Assembly: GCA_016779385.1 (NCBI GenBank)
Contig: JADHNT010000005.1
Span: 1-49,938 of the forward strand
DNA length: 49,938 nucleotides
Source: Pseudomonadales bacterium
Lineage (GTDB): Bacteria; Pseudomonadota; Gammaproteobacteria; Pseudomonadales; Azotimanducaceae
Reading direction: 5' to 3'
This document shows positions 46,699-49,938 of this stretch, piece after piece; position 1 is the stretch's first letter, and each line of letters begins with the position of its first letter. A program made the position numbers and the translations under genes. The notes beneath the pieces were generated by a model. It was given only the letters and a program-made list of their open reading frames with translations, was not told the origin of the DNA and did no database searches.

Positions 46699-48129
46699 CT
46701 AGGGCACCCGCTCCACGCGAAGGGTATTGGTGACCTCCGCCGCCCCAAAGGGCAGGGCGGCGGTCACCACCACCGTATCCCCCGAGGCCAGGATCCCATC
46801 GTTTCTGAGCCTGACCAGCTCTCCACGCATGGCGCCCTCGATATCCCGCGCCATGGCCGGCTCCGTGGGCAGGGCTCGCACCCCCCACAGCAGCGCCGAG
46901 CGGCGGCGAATGGCCTCCGTAGCCGTAAGGGCGATGAGGGGCGTCTGGGGCCGGAGGCGAGACAGCTGGCGCAGGGTGGCACCGCTACTGCTGAGGCAGA
47001 AGATGGCCTTGGCACCTAATTGCTCAGCCAGGCGGCAGGCCGCTTCCGCCACGGCGTGATCGGCGTCGCCGGACAGCTGGGCGTTTTCCGGGCCTCGCCA
47101 CCCGGGAGGTAGGGCCTCCTCCGCCAGCTGGGCGATGCGAGCCATGGTTTCCGCTGCCAGCGTAGGGTAGGCGCCGCTCGCCGTTTCCGCCGACAGCATG
47201 ACCGCATCCGTGCCGTCGAGCACGGCGTTCGCCACATCCGAGGCTTCGGCACGGGTGGGGGTGGGGCTGTCCACCATGGATTCGAGCATCTGCGTGGCCG
47301 TGATAACCGGTAGGCCCGCGGCCCGGGCGGCGCGAATGATGGTTTTTTGAATGAGGGGCACCTGCTCCGCGGGGAGCTCTACCCCGAGATCTCCGCGGGC
47401 CACCATGATGCCGTCCGCCGCCGCGAGGATGGCTGGGAGGGCGGCCACGGCCTGGGGTTTCTCGATCTTCGCAATGATGGGAATGGTGGCGCCCCGATCC
47501 GCCAGGGCCTGGCGCAGGTCCTCGATATCTTCTCGCCGCTGCACGAACGATAGGGCGATGTAGTCCACCCCCGCGTCCACCGCAAAGCCCACGTCCGTGC
47601 GGTCCTTTTCCGTGAGTGCTGGAAGGGATAGGAGGGCCTCGGGTACGTTGACGCCCTTCCGGGGCTGAAGCCAGCCGCCAACCTTCACCTCGGCTTCTAG
47701 GGCGTCAGGGGTTTTACCCAACACCTTCAGGGCGAGACGCCCATCGTCCAGCAGAATGCGTTGTCCTACGGCCAGGTCGTCCACGATGGCCTCGTGGCTC
47801 ACCACGAGGCGCCCTTGCGCGGGGTTCGTTTCGCCCTGGCCTACCACCGTGAGCCGATCCCCGGGGCTGAGGGTCCAGCCCTCGGCCCCGAGGCCCGCCA
47901 CGCGAATCTTGGGGCCCTGAAGGTCGAGGAGCGTGGCGAGGGGTCGCCGGCGCCGGACGGCCAGGGCGCGGAGGCGAGCCAGGCGCTGGGCGTGCTCTTC
48001 GTGAGCGCCGTGAGAAAAGTTCAGACGGGCAACGTCCATGCCCGCGGCCAGAAGGCCCTGGAGGGTTTTGTCGTTATCGCAGGCCGGTCCCAGGGTGCAG
48101 ATCATCCGCGTACGCCGGTAACTGGCCAT
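46699..48129 (-). CDS. pyk: pyruvate kinase
   Basis: Glycolytic enzyme transferring phosphate from phosphoenolpyruvate to ADP. 476 residues with [31 protein letters not shown], the active-site [25 protein letters not shown] and [19 protein letters not shown]. The C-terminal allosteric domain is complete and the length fits the AMP-activated PykA type. I chose the ATG at 48129 behind CAGGAG; a TTG at 48138 is too close to that site. It is divergent from the Trm112-like gene. Confidence 0.97.
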   Translation of the reverse strand: MASYRRTRMICTLGPACDNDKTLQGLLAAGMDVARLNFSHGAHEEHAQRLARLRALAVRRRRPLATLLDLQGPKIRVAGLGAEGWTLSPGDRLTVVGQGETNPAQGRLVVSHEAIVDDLAVGQRILLDDGRLALKVLGKTPDALEAEVKVGGWLQPRKGVNVPEALLSLPALTEKDRTDVGFAVDAGVDYIALSFVQRREDIEDLRQALADRGATIPIIAKIEKPQAVAALPAILAAADGIMVARGDLGVELPAEQVPLIQKTIIRAARAAGLPVITATQMLESMVDSPTPTRAEASDVANAVLDGTDAVMLSAETASGAYPTLAAETMARIAQLAEEALPPGWRGPENAQLSGDADHAVAEAACRLAEQLGAKAIFCLSSSGATLRQLSRLRPQTPLIALTATEAIRRRSALLWGVRALPTEPAMARDIEGAMRGELVRLRNDGILASGDTVVVTAALPFGAAEVTNTLRVERVP

Positions 48130-48201
48130 AACGTTCAAAGCTCCTGCTTTTCCGTGAGAGTGCTAGCATACGCCCTTGCTACCGCAGGGGACGACCTCAA
48201 C

Positions 48202-48402
48202 ATGTTCGATCGTGACCTTTTGTCCATTTTGGTGTGCCCCGTCAGCAAGGCGCCGCTTAAGCTCATCAACGATGAGCAGGAGCTCGCCTGCGTTGCGAGC
48301 GCCCTGGCCTATCCCATTCGTGACGGCATTCCTGTGCTCCTCGCGGACGAAGCCCGGACACTAGGAACCGAGGAGCTGGACGCGCTCCGGGGCGAAAGTT
48401 AG
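48202..48402 (+). CDS. Trm112/UPF0434 family small protein
   Basis: A 66-residue protein of the UPF0434/Trm112-like family (E. coli YcaR). It has [20 protein letters not shown] and [19 protein letters not shown], typical of the family. The usual zinc motif CPxC reads CPVS, so the second cysteine is missing, while a later Cys is kept in LACVAS. Function is not known; in many species it lies beside lipid A kinase or kdsB genes. Divergent from pyk with 72 bases between starts. Confidence 0.88.
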   Translation: MFDRDLLSILVCPVSKAPLKLINDEQELACVASALAYPIRDGIPVLLADEARTLGTEELDALRGES

Positions 48403-48428
48403 TTGTCCGCTTTTTGTCCTTGACACCG

Positions 48429-48457
48429 TTGCGGGGCTCCGAGCCTCGGCCTATACT
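48429..48457 (+). promoter_or_regulatory. candidate sigma-70 promoter for folE2
   Basis: TTGCGG (48429-48434) and TATACT (48452-48457) with 17-base spacing, in the 113-base gap between the Trm112-like gene and folE2. The predicted start would be near 48464, leaving a 50-base leader. No Zur-type palindrome was recognised. Nearby TTGACA at 48420 is too far away. Confidence 0.5.
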
Positions 48458-48515
48458 CCAAGTAGCTCGGTCGGATATTTAACCGGCCCACCCCCACCCC
48501 CAACGGAACCCAGCC

Positions 48516-49472
48516 ATGAATAGTCTTAAGCTTCCTGAGCGACCGGGCGGCATGCCCGACATCGCAACTCACGGTGGCGCCGGCCTTGCGGAAACACTCG
48601 ATTGGGTTGGAATGGCCGCCATTCACCTCCCCATGACCCTCGCGCTGGAGGCCGGATCGGTCCCAGTCGCGGCGAAGGCCCAGGCCTTTGTGAACCTGGG
48701 AGATCCGGAGGCCAAGGGCATCCACATGTCCCGGCTTTACCTGGCCCTGGATCAGGCCAGCGGCGCGGGTCCGATCACCCCAGCCGCCCTGGGCGCCCTG
48801 CTGGAGAAGTTCCTCGATAGCCACGCCGAGCTCTCCACCCACGCGTTCGTCGAGGTGAGCTTCGATCTGAACCTTCGGCGTACGGCTCTGGTGAGCGACA
48901 ACAGCGGCTGGAACGGCTACCCCGTGCGCCTCCGGGCAGAGCGCCGGGGGGCGCAAACGCGCCTCGAGCTGGCCCTTTCCGTAACCTACTCTTCCACCTG
49001 CCCTTGTTCCGCAGCACTGGCGCGGCAGCTCATCCAGGAGCAGTTTGACGAGGACTTCGCCGGGCAAGAGCAAATCGACGCTGACGCCTTCCGGGCATGG
49101 CTGGGTACGGAGCAGGGCATCATGGCCACGCCCCACAGCCAGCGCAGCATCGCTGAGGTTCGCCTGAGCCTCGCGCCGACCCTGAGCACCTTCCCCATCG
49201 AAGCGATGGTGGATCGTCTGGAAGGCGCGCTTAAAACCCCCGTGCAGGCGGCGGTGAAGCGGGAAGATGAGCAGGCCTTTGCTCGCCTCAATGGTCAAAA
49301 CCTCATGTTCTGTGAGGACGCCGCTCGGCGCTTGAAGGCCGCGCTGCTGGCGGACGAACAGGTGGTGGATTTCTGGCTTCGGGTGAACCATTACGAAAGC
49401 CTCCACGGTCACGACGCGGTGGCCGTGGCCACGGCGGGGGTTTCCGGCGGCTACACGCCGGATCCTAGTTGA
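48516..49472 (+). CDS. folE2: GTP cyclohydrolase FolE2 (type IB)
   Basis: First enzyme of folate (and queuosine) synthesis, GTP to dihydroneopterin triphosphate. FolE2 is the metal-flexible form that can work without zinc, unlike FolE. The 318 residues show NLGDPEAKGIHMSRLYLAL, VSYPVCPxxSK-like YSSTCPCSAALARQL with the catalytic cysteine, and TPHSQRSIAEVRL. In many bacteria folE2 is used under zinc starvation and is controlled by Zur, but no Zur site was seen here, so it may be the only cyclohydrolase. Its TGA stop lies inside the -35 box of the tRNA-Leu promoter. Confidence 0.96.
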   Translation: MNSLKLPERPGGMPDIATHGGAGLAETLDWVGMAAIHLPMTLALEAGSVPVAAKAQAFVNLGDPEAKGIHMSRLYLALDQASGAGPITPAALGALLEKFLDSHAELSTHAFVEVSFDLNLRRTALVSDNSGWNGYPVRLRAERRGAQTRLELALSVTYSSTCPCSAALARQLIQEQFDEDFAGQEQIDADAFRAWLGTEQGIMATPHSQRSIAEVRLSLAPTLSTFPIEAMVDRLEGALKTPVQAAVKREDEQAFARLNGQNLMFCEDAARRLKAALLADEQVVDFWLRVNHYESLHGHDAVAVATAGVSGGYTPDPS

Positions 49473-49497
49473 CATCGCCTCGGGGCATTTGTACATT
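49469..49497 (+). promoter_or_regulatory. promoter of tRNA-Leu
   Basis: TTGACA (perfect -35, 49469-49474) and TACATT (49492-49497) have 17-base spacing. A GC-rich stretch (CGCCGCCCC) follows where the discriminator should be, as in promoters under stringent control. The -35 overlaps the folE2 stop. The tRNA begins about 25 bases after the expected start point. Confidence 0.7.
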
Positions 49498-49528
49498 TCG
49501 CCGCCCCTCGGGTCTGCTCGCGGGGAAG

Positions 49529-49615
49529 GCCGAGGTGGCGAAATTGGTAGACGCGCCAGCTTCAGGTGCTGGTGGGGGAAACCCCGTGGAGGTTCAAGTC
49601 CTCTCCTCGGCACCA
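49529..49615 (+). tRNA. tRNA-Leu (anticodon CAG)
   Basis: An 87-base class II tRNA with CCA encoded. Acceptor stem GCCGAGG pairs with CCTCGGC (49605-49611) followed by discriminator A and CCA. The anticodon stem CCAGC/GCTGG encloses the loop TTCAGGT, anticodon CAG at 49563-49565, reading CUG, the main leucine codon in this GC-rich genome. The T-loop GGTTCAAGTCC is typical, and a long variable arm is present. Six T residues start two bases after the CCA (49618-49623) and may help termination, but no separate hairpin is seen. Confidence 0.97.
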
Positions 49616-49699
49616 TCTTTTTTGATTGAGTAGTCCCTTAAGCGCCGTGCGTGACCCCTATGGTCGCGCTGGACGCGGCGCCACCCTGGGGAGGCGCCC

Positions 49700-49938
49700 A
49701 TGGCTAAGCTCTACTTCCTCCCCCGCGTAGCCCTCAAAGCTCAAGATGCGCTCTTGCCCCTGGCCTGGCGCCTCGAGGCGTGGGTGGTGCGCTGGACCTT
49801 TCGCCGGCTGAGTCGTTTGCCCCTGCCCACTGCGCAGGCAACGGCGGCACGATGGTTTCAGCGCCTTGGGCCGCGCACCCCGGTCGCGACTAAGCTGCTT
49901 CGGAATCTGGCCATTCTCCACCCGGAGGCGCCCCTTAG
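49700..49938 (+). CDS. probable lipid A-type acyltransferase, N-terminus only
   Basis: The first 79 codons of a gene cut by the right edge. The start ATG has GGGGAGG five bases upstream. The translation reads MAKLYFLPRVALKAQDALLPL and ends with KLLRNLAILHPEAPL, while the middle has RRLSRLPLPTAQATAARWFQRLGPR in overlapping parts. The pattern of a hydrophobic anchor, RLxLPxA and NLxxxxPE is like the N-terminus of LpxL/HtrB-family lysophospholipid or lipid A acyltransferases. The HxxxxD catalytic motif would lie beyond the window, so the call is tentative. The 84-base gap to the tRNA holds a T-run and no clear promoter. Confidence 0.5.
   Translation, partial: MAKLYFLPRVALKAQDALLPLAWRLEAWVVRWTFRRLSRLPLPTAQATAARWFQRLGPRTPVATKLLRNLAILHPEAPL

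Noticed and set aside
48420-48425. Perfect TTGACA upstream of folE2
   Set aside because: It is 26 bases from TATACT, too far for a sigma-70 promoter; TTGCGG at 48429 has the correct 17-base spacing.

Overview
The window is a GC-rich, tightly packed chromosomal segment of a gammaproteobacterium. It holds about 44 protein genes and one tRNA-Leu. No insertion sequence, phage gene, CRISPR array or rRNA was seen, and no gap between genes exceeds about 160 bases. The gene order amiC-mutL-miaA-hfq-hflX-hflK-hflC-yjeT-hisZ-purA, together with rhdA-psd, rsgA/orn/queG and parE-parC-serB, is the layout known from Pseudomonas and its relatives. However, EF-P carries the epmA/epmB (beta-lysine) system, which is not the one Pseudomonas uses, so the organism is a different lineage. 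I cannot name a genus.

Layout: (1) 1-4.4 kb: the start of an AbgT-type transporter gene (cut by the window edge), a divergent AcoX-like NAD-kinase homologue, fabV and corA. (2) 4.4-9.5 kb: the most accessory-looking part. A leftward gene set encodes a beta-lactamase-fold serine hydrolase, an unusually long and divergent PRPP-synthetase homologue and a major-facilitator transporter; facing away from it is a membrane protein with a class III nucleotide-cyclase domain that lacks expected catalytic residues. (3) 9.5-14.5 kb: hemE, a short-chain dehydrogenase, ilvD and argA. (4) 14.6-24.3 kb: glnE-ilvE-LD-carboxypeptidase-DUF1249, then parE-parC. (5) 24.3-29.6 kb: a YtjB/AhpA-family membrane protein, serB, and epmB/efp/epmA, which make and modify elongation factor P. 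(6) 29.6-33.9 kb: psd-rhdA-rsgA (leftward), orn, queG. (7) 34-46.7 kb: a long co-directional block nnr-tsaE-amiC-mutL-miaA-hfq-hflX-hflK-hflC-yjeT-hisZ-purA. (8) 46.7-49.9 kb: pyk, a Trm112-like small protein, folE2, tRNA-Leu(CAG) and the start of a probable lipid A-type acyltransferase.

Most genes are housekeeping: tRNA modification (tsaE, miaA, queG), translation rescue or ribosome maturation (efp/epmA/epmB, rsgA, hflX), cell wall (LD-carboxypeptidase, AmiC), DNA topology and repair (parE/parC, mutL), amino-acid synthesis (ilvD, ilvE, argA, serB, hisZ, glnE) and cofactors (hemE, folE2). The strongest signals beyond standard annotation come from compaction. All seven convergent gene pairs are separated by 15 bases or less, or overlap. 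At least three promoter -35 boxes appear to be built over the TGA stop codon of the preceding gene, including a heat-shock (sigma-32)-like promoter for hfq. hflX has no ordinary start codon where its conserved N-terminus begins. I did not find a convincing entirely new system; the best candidates for new biology are the degenerate membrane cyclase-like protein and the long PRPP-synthetase-like protein with its serine hydrolase and transporter neighbours.
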